A DNA stretch of 64,000 nt from Rhizobium mongolense USDA 1844 (GTDB lineage Bacteria > Pseudomonadota > Alphaproteobacteria > Rhizobiales > Rhizobiaceae). This document shows positions 26,789 to 35,479 of the stretch, piece by piece. The stretch is taken from the NCBI RefSeq assembly GCF_000419765.1, contig NZ_ATTQ01000003.1, positions 310,001 through 374,000 on the forward strand, written 5' to 3'. Within the stretch, counting starts at the first letter, position 1; the number at the start of each line of letters is the position of its first letter. Made by a program: the position numbers and the translations under genes. Under the pieces are notes generated by a model. That model searched no databases, was not told where the DNA came from, and saw only the letters and a list, made by a program, of their open reading frames with translations.

Positions 26789-28126
26789 TCAGTTGCGCAG
26801 ATACTCTTCCATCGAATCGTCGAGAGCTTCGACCCAGGGCGTATGGTGCCTCGGCGACATATTGCCGGTCATTAGTGATCGATAGGCGTGATCACGAAAG
26901 CCCATGATATTTTCCGCCTTATGGTGTTCCCATTCCATGAAGGTTCTATTCGTGCCTTCGATGTCGAAGCTCGGGTAGTCGGTCTCGCCGAGCAGCTCTT
27001 TCACGTAGTCTCCCTGATACCAGATCATCTGCTCGGCATCTTCGAGCGTCTCCTCGCGGGCACGCCACATGTCGAAATTAGCCTTTAGTTCTTCTTCCGG
27101 CGGCAGCTTGATGCGGCCCATCATGACGTCGCGCGCCCACCAGGCTTGTACGTCGAACATGTTGAAGGTGTAGAACTGGTCCTGCATGCCGATGTAGAAG
27201 AGCTGGGGGTTCTTGTCGAAAATAACGCCCTTGTAGAGGCCGTCTGCCCAGAGCCGGTTGGCAGTCCTCAGCCGTAATTCGTCCGGCAGAAACGGAAAGT
27301 GGTGCTGGTAGCCGGTGCAGAGGATCAGCGCATCGACTTCCTTCATTGAGCCGTCGAGAAAATGCGCAGTCTTGTTTTCGAGCCGGGTCAAGAGCGGCCG
27401 CTCCTCGAAATTCTCCGGCCACTTGAAGCCCATGGGCTTCGACCGGTAGCTCGTCGTTACCGACCTGGCGCCGTATTTCCAGCATTGCGAACCAATATCC
27501 TCGGCCGAATAGCTACGGCCGACGATAAGGATGTCCTTGCCCTTGAATTCGAGCGCGTCACGAAAGTCGTGCGCATGTAAGACACGGCCGTTAAAGGTCC
27601 TGACACCCTCAAAATAGGGAACGTTCGGCGTCGAGAAATGACCGGTCGCAACCACGACATAATCGAATTCCTCGTCATACATGCGGTCCTCGATGCGGTT
27701 GTGGGCCGTCACCGTGAATTTCTTCGTCTCCTCGTCGAAGCGCACCATGCGCACGGGCGTGCTGAAGCGCACCCAATGGCGGACATTCGCCTTTTCGACA
27801 CGGCCCTTGATGTAATCCCAAAGCACCGCGCGTGGAGGATAGGAGGCGATCGGTTTGCCGAAATGCTCCTCAAAGGAATAATCGGCGAATTCCAGGCACT
27901 CCTTCGGTCCGTTCGACCAGAGGTAGCGATACATGCTGCCGTGGACCGGCTCGCCATATTCGTCAAGCCCCGTGCGCCAGGTGTAATTCCAAAGCCCGCC
28001 CCAATCTGCCTGCTTTTCATAGCAGACGATCTCCGGGATTTCAGCGCCCTTTTGGGCGGCCGATTGAAAGGCGCGCAACTGTGCCAGTCCCGAGGGACCG
28101 GCGCCGATAACGGCAACTTTTGTCAT
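26789..28126 (-). CDS. tmm: Trimethylamine monooxygenase Tmm (flavin-containing monooxygenase)
   Basis: A 445-residue class B flavin monooxygenase that oxidises trimethylamine to TMAO with NADPH and O2. The FAD motif is GAGPSG at 8-13, the FMO fingerprint [11 protein letters not shown] (FxGxxxHxxxF) near 178-188, and the NADPH motif [10 protein letters not shown] near 200. Length and motifs agree with bacterial Tmm. GAGGGGAATGC lies before the ATG. It follows dmmC by 50 bases on the same strand, and tdm is nearby, which makes trimethylamine the likely substrate rather than indole or another FMO substrate. Confidence 0.88.
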   Translation of the reverse strand: MTKVAVIGAGPSGLAQLRAFQSAAQKGAEIPEIVCYEKQADWGGLWNYTWRTGLDEYGEPVHGSMYRYLWSNGPKECLEFADYSFEEHFGKPIASYPPRAVLWDYIKGRVEKANVRHWVRFSTPVRMVRFDEETKKFTVTAHNRIEDRMYDEEFDYVVVATGHFSTPNVPYFEGVRTFNGRVLHAHDFRDALEFKGKDILIVGRSYSAEDIGSQCWKYGARSVTTSYRSKPMGFKWPENFEERPLLTRLENKTAHFLDGSMKEVDALILCTGYQHHFPFLPDELRLRTANRLWADGLYKGVIFDKNPQLFYIGMQDQFYTFNMFDVQAWWARDVMMGRIKLPPEEELKANFDMWRAREETLEDAEQMIWYQGDYVKELLGETDYPSFDIEGTNRTFMEWEHHKAENIMGFRDHAYRSLMTGNMSPRHHTPWVEALDDSMEEYLRN

Positions 28127-28176
28127 GAAGCATTCCCCTCTTGATATATTGCATTGCTTCGGCGCATTGTTGCGCG

Positions 28177-29217
28177 TTAATCCGGGAAGATGCCGGGGCT
28201 GGTGGGCGCCCCGTCATCATATTTCGAAAGCCAGTTGATCGTGTCCTCGCGGTAGCGGGTGAGCCCCTTGTAGTCGATCAGTTCCGGCGGCAAGGTTCTC
28301 AGCACGCGTGGCATGCGTCGCGCCCATTTCGGCACGGTGACCAGCTCGCCCATGTTCATGAGGTAGCAGCGGATGACAAAGAGGATGGCGTTCGAACGCG
28401 GCAGGCGCCACAGGCTCTGCAGCTCGACGCGCAGATGCACCTTCTCGCCAACATTCTCTGGTGTCACGGTCGTGCGATCCGGCCCCCATTTGTGGTAGTT
28501 TTCTGGGCTGGTATCGAGCCGTGGATTGATCGTCATCGTCCAGTTGAATCGGCGCGTCGGCTTTCCCTGCTGCAGGTTCAGGAGGAATTTTAACGCGCGG
28601 TCGAAGACGCCGATCTGGTGGGCGAGTGGCACGGGTCCGTGCCACTCCATGAAATTCATGCCTATGTCGAAATCGAGCGACCAGTCGGCCTGGGTCGTCA
28701 CCATCCCGGCATCCATCCAAAGATTGCCATGGCGCTGGTCTACGATGCAGAAATCACCCTGCGCCTGCCGCGTGATATATTCGAAGGGCTCGTAGGGCAG
28801 CGTCGAAACATCGCCGAAGGTGAAGGTGTCGTCGATGCCGAGCGGCCGATTGATCCAGCGCCACTCGTCGCCATTCCTCGTGAGGGTGAAGTGCTCGGGA
28901 TAGCCAGCTGCCTGCTCTTCCATCAGAAGCTCGAGCGTATCCCACTGCGCGGTCATCATATGGGGGAGGGCCTGATAGCGGAGCGGATCCTCCTTCAGCA
29001 CCAGCATCCGGTCATGCATCTCTGCGACATAGTGCTCATCGACGTCAATCAGGTTTTCGAAGACGGTCCCCGGTCTGCCGCGCACGTGCGGCTCCATGTT
29101 GACGGAATACATGTACTCGTCGCGATCGAAGGGAAACGGGAACCGGCTGATGTTCTCCGGGCTGTTCCGGTAGCAGAAATCGTCGCGGAAACTTTCCTGC
29201 TTGAAGGCGATTGCCAT
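28177..29217 (-). CDS. dmmC: Dimethylamine monooxygenase, haem oxygenase subunit (DUF3445/HODM alpha)
   Basis: A 346-residue protein of the haem-dependent oxidative N-demethylase family (DUF3445), in which a PAS-like fold binds haem and demethylates dimethylamine to methylamine and formaldehyde. Family-like segments include [29 protein letters not shown] and [18 protein letters not shown], and [19 protein letters not shown]. It sits after the reductase and small-subunit genes in the order D-A-B-C known for dmm operons. Subunit letters follow that gene order; naming varies between publications. Confidence 0.85.
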   Translation of the reverse strand: MAIAFKQESFRDDFCYRNSPENISRFPFPFDRDEYMYSVNMEPHVRGRPGTVFENLIDVDEHYVAEMHDRMLVLKEDPLRYQALPHMMTAQWDTLELLMEEQAAGYPEHFTLTRNGDEWRWINRPLGIDDTFTFGDVSTLPYEPFEYITRQAQGDFCIVDQRHGNLWMDAGMVTTQADWSLDFDIGMNFMEWHGPVPLAHQIGVFDRALKFLLNLQQGKPTRRFNWTMTINPRLDTSPENYHKWGPDRTTVTPENVGEKVHLRVELQSLWRLPRSNAILFVIRCYLMNMGELVTVPKWARRMPRVLRTLPPELIDYKGLTRYREDTINWLSKYDDGAPTSPGIFPD

Positions 29218-29247
29218 GTCGTTCTCCTTGTTCCGCTTTCAGGGCCG

Positions 29248-30213
29248 TTAGAGGTCGAGATGCAGCGTTTTGCCCTCGAAGCGTGAGACGCAGATCATCA
29301 CCTTGCGGCCGGCTGCTTTTTCCTCATCGTTCAGGTAGACGTCGTGATGCAGCAGCTTGCCATCGCAGGTGACGACCCTCGTCTCGCACTGACCGCAGGC
29401 ACCACCTCGACATAGGAAAGACGCATCGACGCCCGCCGCTTCGATGGCCTCCAGCATGCTTTCGTGATGGCCAACCCTCACGGTCTTGCCGGAGCGCACG
29501 AGCTCGACGGTGAAGGGCTTGCCCGGCAACGAGGAAAGGAAGCGCTCAGAATGTAGGTTCTGCTCCGGCCAGCCGGCCTCCATCCCGGCCCTTAAAACGC
29601 CGTCGATCATCCCCGATGGGCCGCAGACGTAAAGATGCGTGCCGAGCGGTTGGCTGTCGAGCAGACGGCCGAGCGGCATCGTTATGCCTTCGGCGTCGCA
29701 ATAGATCTTGATCCGTTGCGAGCCGTAGCGCTCGGCCAGTTCCTTCCAATAGGCACCGCGATCGCGCGTGCGCACGGCATAATGCAGCTCGAACTTGACG
29801 CCTGCGCGGGTGAACTGCTCCATCATGGCGATGAAGGGGGTGATGCCGATACCGCCGGCGATCAGCAGATGCTTGCGGGCGCGCCAATCCGGCTGGAAAA
29901 GGTTGACCGGATAGCTGACCTTCAGATTGTCGCCTTCCTTGACCTTCTCATGCATGAAGGCGGAGCCGCCCCGCGAATCTTCGACATGCAGGACACTGAT
30001 CTCATAGGCCGCGCAATCATGCGGCGGCGACATCAGCGAATAGGCATTGCGACGCAGGTGGCCATCATCATTCATCGAGACAATGATATGCGCACCGCCT
30101 GAGAAATATGGCATCGGCTTGCCGTCCAGCCGCTCGAAGCGGAAGCGCTTGATGCGCTCGGCAACAGGCGTCACCTTCGTCACGCGGACGGGAACTTCAG
30201 TACCACCGCTCAA
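29248..30213 (-). CDS. dmmB: Dimethylamine monooxygenase reductase subunit (FAD/NAD + 2Fe-2S)
   Basis: A 321-residue phthalate-dioxygenase-reductase-type electron transfer protein. The flavin/NAD part contains AGGIGITPFIAMMEQF near residue 110 and the C-terminal end carries a plant-type 2Fe-2S ferredoxin domain, CRGGACGQC with a fourth Cys in VMICVSRF (C-x4-C-x2-C-x~29-C). It passes electrons from NAD(P)H to the haem oxygenase subunit. The start overlaps the stop of dmmA by 4 bases. Confidence 0.88.
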   Translation of the reverse strand: MSGGTEVPVRVTKVTPVAERIKRFRFERLDGKPMPYFSGGAHIIVSMNDDGHLRRNAYSLMSPPHDCAAYEISVLHVEDSRGGSAFMHEKVKEGDNLKVSYPVNLFQPDWRARKHLLIAGGIGITPFIAMMEQFTRAGVKFELHYAVRTRDRGAYWKELAERYGSQRIKIYCDAEGITMPLGRLLDSQPLGTHLYVCGPSGMIDGVLRAGMEAGWPEQNLHSERFLSSLPGKPFTVELVRSGKTVRVGHHESMLEAIEAAGVDASFLCRGGACGQCETRVVTCDGKLLHHDVYLNDEEKAAGRKVMICVSRFEGKTLHLDL

Positions 30214-30815
30214 AGGAACAACTCCTCAGGATCGGGCGCGCTGCCCGGCTCTTCCGCATCGATGTTGACGCCCTGAAAGGCACCGAGCCGTCGCGAATAA
30301 TGATCACGCACGAGAAGCGTCAATCGGCAATGGCTGCAGGTGAAAGGGCTGGCAGTCACGTCGTCAGTGATCCCTTTGCAATGCACGCACTGGACACGCC
30401 GCGCCAGCGAGCCGCGATGTTCGGTGATGATCGAGGCGTAATCCATGCCATGTTCGAGCCCCACCGTCATTGCCTGTCCGATGAAACCTTCCGTTCCAGC
30501 GATATAGAGGCGAATGCCCATGTGGGCGCTTGCCAGCAATCCCTTCAGCCGGAAGAGGAGCGTCGCAATCGTCGGCGCCGTCCAGAAGACATCTGTGCCA
30601 AGCTCGACTAGCGCTGTGTCATGGCCTTTGCCCTTCGACCCGCACGCGACATAGAGGATTTCGCTCCGTGACAGGATCGTTTCGTCGAGGGCCGGTTTCT
30701 GGTCGGTGAGCGCTGTCGCACCCTCACCCTCGAGCGCGAAGATATGCCGCTTGGCATGCGGCTCGATGGTCAGACCTTTGTAGACCGGACGGCTCTTGAT
30801 GCCTGCAACGAGCAT
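30210..30815 (-). CDS. dmmA: Dimethylamine monooxygenase subunit DmmA family
   Basis: A 201-residue protein. The N-terminal two-thirds has a Rossmann-like alternation (ILYVACGSKG, IRLYIAGTEGFIGQAM), and the C-terminal zinc ribbon has Cys143-x2-Cys146 and Cys160-x2-Cys163. It matches the small third subunit encoded between dmmD and dmmB. GGGAGCGCGCC precedes the ATG at 30815, only 10 bases after the stop of dmmD; the longer upstream frame overlaps dmmD and is less likely. Confidence 0.82.
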   Translation of the reverse strand: MLVAGIKSRPVYKGLTIEPHAKRHIFALEGEGATALTDQKPALDETILSRSEILYVACGSKGKGHDTALVELGTDVFWTAPTIATLLFRLKGLLASAHMGIRLYIAGTEGFIGQAMTVGLEHGMDYASIITEHRGSLARRVQCVHCKGITDDVTASPFTCSHCRLTLLVRDHYSRRLGAFQGVNIDAEEPGSAPDPEELFL

Positions 30816-30825
30816 GGCGCGCTCC

Positions 30826-31959
30826 CTAACCCAAGGCGGTTCGCTTCTTCTTTTCCGGATCGTCAAAGGGAAGCGTATGCGCGCTGGCCATGGCCTTCAC
30901 GCTCTTGCCGCGCACTTCGAGCTCCGTGCCATGAACAGCCTTGTCGACATCGAGGCGAGCGATCGCCATAGATTTCTTCGTCAGCGACGAATAGCTAGGG
31001 CATGTGATGATGCCGACTCGTTTGCCGTCGGCCCACACCTCATCGCCGAGATCAGCCGGGCCATCGGCATCGATCAGCATGCCGAAGATCTTGAATCGTT
31101 CCTTGCCTTTGAGGCGCGCGTGCTCCTCGGCACCGCGGAAGCCGGTCTTGCCGGGACTGACGGTAAAATCGAGGCCAAGTTCCCAGAGGCTGTCGCCGGG
31201 CGGCTGATCGGCAAAAGGATACATCTGCGAATTGTCATAGGGATAGAAGAGCAGATAGCTTTCGACTCGCAGCATGTCGAGCACGCTGAAGCAGCAGGGA
31301 ACAATGCCCATTTCTTTGCCCTCTTCGACGATGCGGTCCCAGACCATGACGGCATCCTGGCCGCGCACGAAGATCTCGTAGCCGCGCTCACCGGTATAGC
31401 CGGTGCGCGAGATCATCACCGGAGCGCCGAAGAGCGTCCCTTGCACGTGATGGAAATATTTGAGGTCGCGGATACCAGGCACATATTTGGCGAGGTAGTC
31501 GACCGCCAAAGGTCCCTGGAGCGAGAGGTCATGCAGATCGTCGTCGAAGAGCACTGCACAATTGCGGCCCGCCGCCTGCTTGACGACCTCCTCGTGACCG
31601 GACCCGGAGCCATGCACCAGCATCCAGGAATTCGGGCCCGTGCGGTAGACGATGCAATCGTCGGTGAAATGACCGCGATCATTTAGCATCGTGGCATAGA
31701 CCGAGCGTCCGGGATAGATCTTCGTCATGTCGCGGGTGGTGACGTAGTCAAGCACGGCGATGGCATGGGGGCCGACCAGATGCACCTTCTTCAAGCCGGA
31801 GACATCCATGATGCCGGCCTTGGTGCGGACGGCGACGTGCTCTTCCGACATGTCCTTCTCATAGGTCCAGGCGGTTCCCATTCCGCTCCAGTCCTCAAGC
31901 TTCGATCCGAGAGCGCGATGCCGATCCGCCAAGGCGGAGAAACGCCAAGATAAAGCCAT
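30826..31959 (-). CDS. dmmD: DmmD, GcvT-family aminomethyltransferase
   Basis: A 377-residue tetrahydrofolate-dependent protein of the GcvT fold. Recognisable parts include GIMDVSGLKKVHLVGPHA, then SRTGYTGERGYEIFV, and DLGDEVWADGKRVGIIT. In dmm systems it takes the formaldehyde equivalent from demethylation onto tetrahydrofolate. GGGAACGAG lies before the ATG. It is the first intact gene of the dmmDABC-tmm operon. It is shorter than, but homologous to, the C-terminal half of Tdm. Confidence 0.88.
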   Translation of the reverse strand: MALSWRFSALADRHRALGSKLEDWSGMGTAWTYEKDMSEEHVAVRTKAGIMDVSGLKKVHLVGPHAIAVLDYVTTRDMTKIYPGRSVYATMLNDRGHFTDDCIVYRTGPNSWMLVHGSGSGHEEVVKQAAGRNCAVLFDDDLHDLSLQGPLAVDYLAKYVPGIRDLKYFHHVQGTLFGAPVMISRTGYTGERGYEIFVRGQDAVMVWDRIVEEGKEMGIVPCCFSVLDMLRVESYLLFYPYDNSQMYPFADQPPGDSLWELGLDFTVSPGKTGFRGAEEHARLKGKERFKIFGMLIDADGPADLGDEVWADGKRVGIITCPSYSSLTKKSMAIARLDVDKAVHGTELEVRGKSVKAMASAHTLPFDDPEKKKRTALG

Positions 31960-31984
31960 TCTCGTTCCCTTTTATTTCTTCTAC

Positions 31985-31999
31985 GGAATATTTGTTTCC
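31985..31999. promoter_or_regulatory. Candidate operator upstream of dmmD
   Basis: GGAATATTTGTTTCC has GGAA/TTCC arms and lies 25 bases before the dmmD ATG. It matches AGAATAATTTGTTCT (within 32365-32381) in most positions. It is a probable site of the XRE-cupin regulator encoded upstream. Confidence 0.45.
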
Positions 32000-32074
32000 T
32001 CACTATATTCGTCTTTTGCGTCGTGGCAAGCCTGCCTGAGCAGGGATTCCTTCAAATCTTCAGCGGCGTCTGCC

Positions 32075-32280
32075 CTACCGCGCGTGGGCGGCGATGACGA
32101 TGTTGGCCATCAGCATGGCGATGGTCACCGGTCCGAGGTTGCCCGGAAGCGGGTGATGGTGCTTGCGACCATTGAGGGAATTTCTCGACGGCGAGGTCAC
32201 CGACGAGCCGGGGCCTTCGCCCTTGTCCGGTGCGCCAACAGGGTTGGTGCCGGGCGTCGACAACCGCGGCGAACCGGCTT
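32075..32280 (-). pseudogene. folD: folD remnant (methylene-THF dehydrogenase/cyclohydrolase), frameshifted
   Basis: The end of FolD can be read on the minus strand only by changing frames. FAAVVDA is followed by GTNPVGAPDKGEG, RLVGDLAVEK and finally PLPGNLGPVTIAMLMANI to the TAG at 32075. This order matches the C-terminal FolD pattern (VVDVGIN..., LVGDV..., TPVPGGVGPMTIAMLL). The N-terminal two-thirds is missing. FolD would oxidise the methylene-THF made by Tdm and DmmD, so its place here is logical. A full folD copy presumably exists elsewhere. Confidence 0.75.
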
Positions 32281-32364
32281 GACTCGTAGCTGCCAGGGCT
32301 TGCCGGGAGGATCGGATTTCGTTCGCGTTCGGAAAGGACCAGCGGGGCTTCGTGGTAAACTTGT

Positions 32365-32381
32365 AAGAATAATTTGTTCTT
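32365..32381. promoter_or_regulatory. AAGAA/TTCTT dyad upstream of the folD remnant
   Basis: AAGAATAATTTGTTCTT has 5-base inverted arms and lies 10 bases beyond the stop of the regulator gene. It is probably the original folD promoter operator, similar to the site before dmmD. Confidence 0.45.
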
Positions 32382-32391
32382 TTGGAGTAAC

Positions 32392-33078
32392 CTATTCCGT
32401 CTTGCCACGCTGAGGATAACAGATGATTGAGAGGTAGCGGCTCGGCAGTTTGACCAGCACTTCCGGCCCGTGCGGCGCATCGGCGTCAAAGAACAGGCTG
32501 TCGCCCGGCTGCATCGGAAAAAGCTGGTCGCCGTGGCGATAGACGACTTCGCCTTCCAGCATGTAGAGAAATTCCATGCCCTCATGCTGAAATGTCGGGA
32601 AGACGTCGGAATCGGCCGTCAGCGTGATGAGATAGGGTTCGACGATGACGCCGCTGGAATTGTTGTCGATATGTCCGAGCAGATTATATTGATGTCCCGC
32701 CCGCGTGCCGCGCCGCTCGAGCTCGATGCCTTGGCCGGCTTTGACGAAGACGGCATTATGCGGCTCCTCGTAACGCCGGAAGAAGGCGGTGAGGGGCACG
32801 CCGAGGGCGCGGGAAAGCGATTGCAGCGTAGTGAGCGATGCCGAGATATTGCCGTTTTCGATCTTCGAGAGCATGCCGAGTGAGATGCCGGTTGCGGCGG
32901 CAAGATCGGTGACCGTGATGCCGAGCCTCTTGCGATAGGCGCGAACCTCGTGGCCGATGGCCATTTCGAGGTTGTTTTCCTTCGGTTCGCGGACAGCATG
33001 CGGATCCTGGGAAAGGGCGATCCGGTTCCCGTGCGGCTGCTCCGCTTGGCTCAATTTGTCATCGGGCTTGGCCTTCAT
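32392..33078 (-). CDS. XRE family regulator with C-terminal cupin
   Basis: A 228-residue regulator. The HTH at about residues 42-95 includes AYRKRLGITVTDLAAATG and ISLGMLSKIENG, and a cupin_2 sensor follows at about 145-225 (FQHEGMEFLYMLEGEVVYR, then GDSLFFDADAPHG). PuuR and similar amine or betaine regulators share this layout. It lies upstream of, and in line with, the folD remnant and dmmDABC-tmm, so it is the likely regulator of the methylated-amine genes. Charged residues before the HTH leave the exact start open. Confidence 0.88.
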   Translation of the reverse strand: MKAKPDDKLSQAEQPHGNRIALSQDPHAVREPKENNLEMAIGHEVRAYRKRLGITVTDLAAATGISLGMLSKIENGNISASLTTLQSLSRALGVPLTAFFRRYEEPHNAVFVKAGQGIELERRGTRAGHQYNLLGHIDNNSSGVIVEPYLITLTADSDVFPTFQHEGMEFLYMLEGEVVYRHGDQLFPMQPGDSLFFDADAPHGPEVLVKLPSRYLSIICYPQRGKTE

Positions 33079-33327
33079 GCATCGACCTTTCGCGTTTTCC
33101 TCTCCCCGGAAATCCTATCGCCGTAGTGAAATTTTCTCAACCGTGAAGAAAGTCAGGATCCTATGAGTCGGCGGCTAACTGCATCCCTTTAGAGCACTGC
33201 GGCCCCGCGTTCGTCCTCTACCGAACAATCAAAAACCTTCACGGTCCCGTTCGCGCTTCATTATGTGGAACCTCGGCAGATACTGCTGAGATGGTCCGCG
33301 ATGGCGCTTTCATCGATGTTCAATGCG

Positions 33328-34251
33328 CTAGAGCGTCCAGTCCTCCCAACTTTGGACTTCGCCAGCTTTATCTTCGCGGCAAATCGTTTCCAGCGCCAGC
33401 GAGGCACGACTAGAGTGCCGTTGTTTATGCCGCAGGATTGCAAATTGGCGGGACGGCAGAGGGAAGCGCGCCTTTACCAGCAGACCTTGCGCCAAGAGGG
33501 GCGCGGCCACGGCTCCCGACACGACTGTCGCACAGATGCCCTCTCTTGCCGCCGATATTACCGCCTCATTCGACGGCAGCTCAAGCGCAACAGCCAGGTC
33601 TGCAAAGCTTATTCCGGCATTGGAAATCGCGGTCTCGAAAGCCGATCGGGTTCCGGACCCCTTTTCTCGCATGACCCATTTTGTGCCCGAAACCAGGTCC
33701 GCTGGTGCAACCGGTTTGCCAGTTGCCCAAGGATGGCGCGGACCGACGACAACAAGAAGTTCGTCCTCGGCGAGAGACTGAAAAGACAGCGCCGGCTCCT
33801 CGACGCCGCCTTCGACAAAACCGACTTCGGCCAATCCATCGACAACCGCCCTTGCCACCGTGGTCGTGTTGCCGATCATGAGCTTTAGGTCGATGCCCGG
33901 GTAGCGGATCTTGAACCGCATCAGCATCGCCGGTAGCCAATAGCTCGCGATCGTCTGGCTTGCAAAAACGACGAGTTCACCCTTTTGCAACCCGCCGAGA
34001 TCGGACAAGACGAGGGCTGCGGCCCTTGCGCGGGCGAGCGTAGCTTTTGCCTCTCCGAGAAACACCCGACCTTCATGTGTGAGCTCTATGCGGCGTCCGA
34101 CGCGATGGAAAAGTTCGACGCCATAGGAGGCCTCGAGATTGCGGATTGCCGAGCTGACGGCCGATGGCGTGAGGCCGATCACGAAGGCGGCCTTGGTCAG
34201 ATGCTCGCGTTCCGCAACAGCGACGAAAATGGAAAGCTGCTCGAAAGTCAT
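33328..34251 (-). CDS. LysR family transcriptional regulator
   Basis: A 307-residue LysR regulator. The HTH lies at residues 1-60 (MTFEQLSIFVAVAEREHLT, then GLTPSAVSSAIRNLEASYG) and the LysR substrate domain follows from about 90. I start it at ATG 34251; the upstream in-frame Met would overlap the probable operator. It is divergent from the YeiH-type exporter, the usual arrangement of YeiE/CysB-like regulators that respond to sulfite or related anions. That ligand is assumed from the family context. Confidence 0.9.
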   Translation of the reverse strand: MTFEQLSIFVAVAEREHLTKAAFVIGLTPSAVSSAIRNLEASYGVELFHRVGRRIELTHEGRVFLGEAKATLARARAAALVLSDLGGLQKGELVVFASQTIASYWLPAMLMRFKIRYPGIDLKLMIGNTTTVARAVVDGLAEVGFVEGGVEEPALSFQSLAEDELLVVVGPRHPWATGKPVAPADLVSGTKWVMREKGSGTRSAFETAISNAGISFADLAVALELPSNEAVISAAREGICATVVSGAVAAPLLAQGLLVKARFPLPSRQFAILRHKQRHSSRASLALETICREDKAGEVQSWEDWTL

Positions 34252-34260
34252 GATTCCATC

Positions 34261-34302
34261 CGTTCGATTTTCCCGAACGAACTCTACTGAACTATTCAAT
34301 AG
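34261..34302. promoter_or_regulatory. Two dyads in the LysR-YeiH divergent promoter
   Basis: CGTTCG-N7-CGAACG (34261-34279) contains the LysR T-N11-A pattern and begins 10 bases from the LysR ATG. A second dyad, CTACTGAAC-T-ATTCAATAG (34284-34302), has 7 of 9 matching positions. The spacing suits a recognition site plus an activation site. Confidence 0.5.
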
Positions 34303-34353
34303 AAGTCGATGATCGAGTGTGTGACAGTGTAGCCATTCCGCAAGGTCCTACCG

Positions 34354-35379
34354 ATGCTCACGTCAGCCTCACGCTCCCTATCGCTTCCTTCAGCCCTCCC
34401 AGGACTCGTCCTTTGTGCCGCGGTCGCACTCGCTGCGCATTTCGTTGAGCAACTGCAGATGATGATTTTCGGTTTGCATTGGATTGAGAGCCTCGTGTTT
34501 GCCATTCTGGTCGGCATTGCCGTTCGCTCCTCGGTCCGCCTGCCGCAGAGTTTCATTCCCGGCATCCAATTCGCCGCCAAGACGCTTCTCGAGATTGCGG
34601 TTGTGTTGCTGGGCGCGTCGCTCAGCGTGGCTGCAGTCCGGCAGGCTGGACTGCCGCTTGTCGGCGGAATTGCCATTCTGGTTGCTCTGTCCTTGGCAGG
34701 CAGCTTTCTCATAGGGCGCCTCTTGGGGCTCTCGGCCAGCCTGGCGACGTTGGTTGCTTGCGGCAACTCAATCTGCGGCAACTCTGCGATTGTCGCCGCA
34801 GCGCCCGTGATCGGCGCCAAACCGGACGACATCGCGGCCTCAATCGCCTTTACCGCGCTGCTTGGCGTCGCTGCAGTTCTAACGCTGCCAGTTCTTCACG
34901 TGCTCTTTGGTCTCACCGCCGTACAATATGGCGTTTTCGCAGGGCTGACGGCCTATGCGGTCCCGCAAGTATTGGCGGCCACGGTCTCTGCCGGAGCCGT
35001 CAGTACCCAGGTGGGCACGCTCGTCAAACTGATCCGCGTGATGATGCTCGGACCCGTCATCCTTCTGCTTGGCGCAGTTCATGGCCGCCGACTTGGCGAC
35101 TCCGCAGTCAATCTTCGCCATATTCTCCCATGGTTCATCATCGGTTTTGCAGCCATGGCGGCGCTTCGCTCCCTGGATGCCATCCCGGCCACGCTGCTTT
35201 CCGGGATGTCGGCTGCCTCCACCGCCTTCACCGTCACCGCCATGGCCGCTTTGGGTCTCTCCGTCGATATTCGGTCCAGCGCCCAGACCGGCAGCCGGGT
35301 ACTGGCGGTGGCGGCGCTGTCGCTGTTGGCGCTGGCGGCTCTTGGTCTTTGTCTGATTGGGTTGCTGAAAGTTGCCTGA
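34354..35379 (+). CDS. YeiH/UPF0324 family putative sulfate exporter
   Basis: A 341-residue inner-membrane protein with about ten predicted helices. Conserved YeiH segments are ACGNSICGNSAIVAAAPVIGA near residue 135 and SAGAVSTQVGTLVKLIR near 215. The family is annotated as sulfate or sulfite-linked exporters on limited evidence. It is controlled by the divergent LysR gene. It ends 67 bases before the GntR palindrome of the next operon and is probably not part of it. Confidence 0.88.
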   Translation: MLTSASRSLSLPSALPGLVLCAAVALAAHFVEQLQMMIFGLHWIESLVFAILVGIAVRSSVRLPQSFIPGIQFAAKTLLEIAVVLLGASLSVAAVRQAGLPLVGGIAILVALSLAGSFLIGRLLGLSASLATLVACGNSICGNSAIVAAAPVIGAKPDDIAASIAFTALLGVAAVLTLPVLHVLFGLTAVQYGVFAGLTAYAVPQVLAATVSAGAVSTQVGTLVKLIRVMMLGPVILLLGAVHGRRLGDSAVNLRHILPWFIIGFAAMAALRSLDAIPATLLSGMSAASTAFTVTAMAALGLSVDIRSSAQTGSRVLAVAALSLLALAALGLCLIGLLKVA

Positions 35380-35445
35380 TCGAGGCAACATGCCCAAAAT
35401 ACATGCAAAGATTCCGGTTGCCTTCGAAACGATCAGCGGCTAGCC

Positions 35446-35459
35446 TGTATATACAGGTG
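35446..35459. promoter_or_regulatory. CCTGTATATACAGG palindrome, probable GntR/HutC operator
   Basis: This perfect 14-bp palindrome lies 21 bases before the CoA-transferase ATG. HutC-type GntR regulators bind sites built around CTTGTATATACAAG-like dyads, and such a gene (38678) is the fourth gene of this operon. I did not find a second exact copy in the window. Confidence 0.65.
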
Positions 35460-35479
35460 GGGCGGAAACAAGATCGTTC

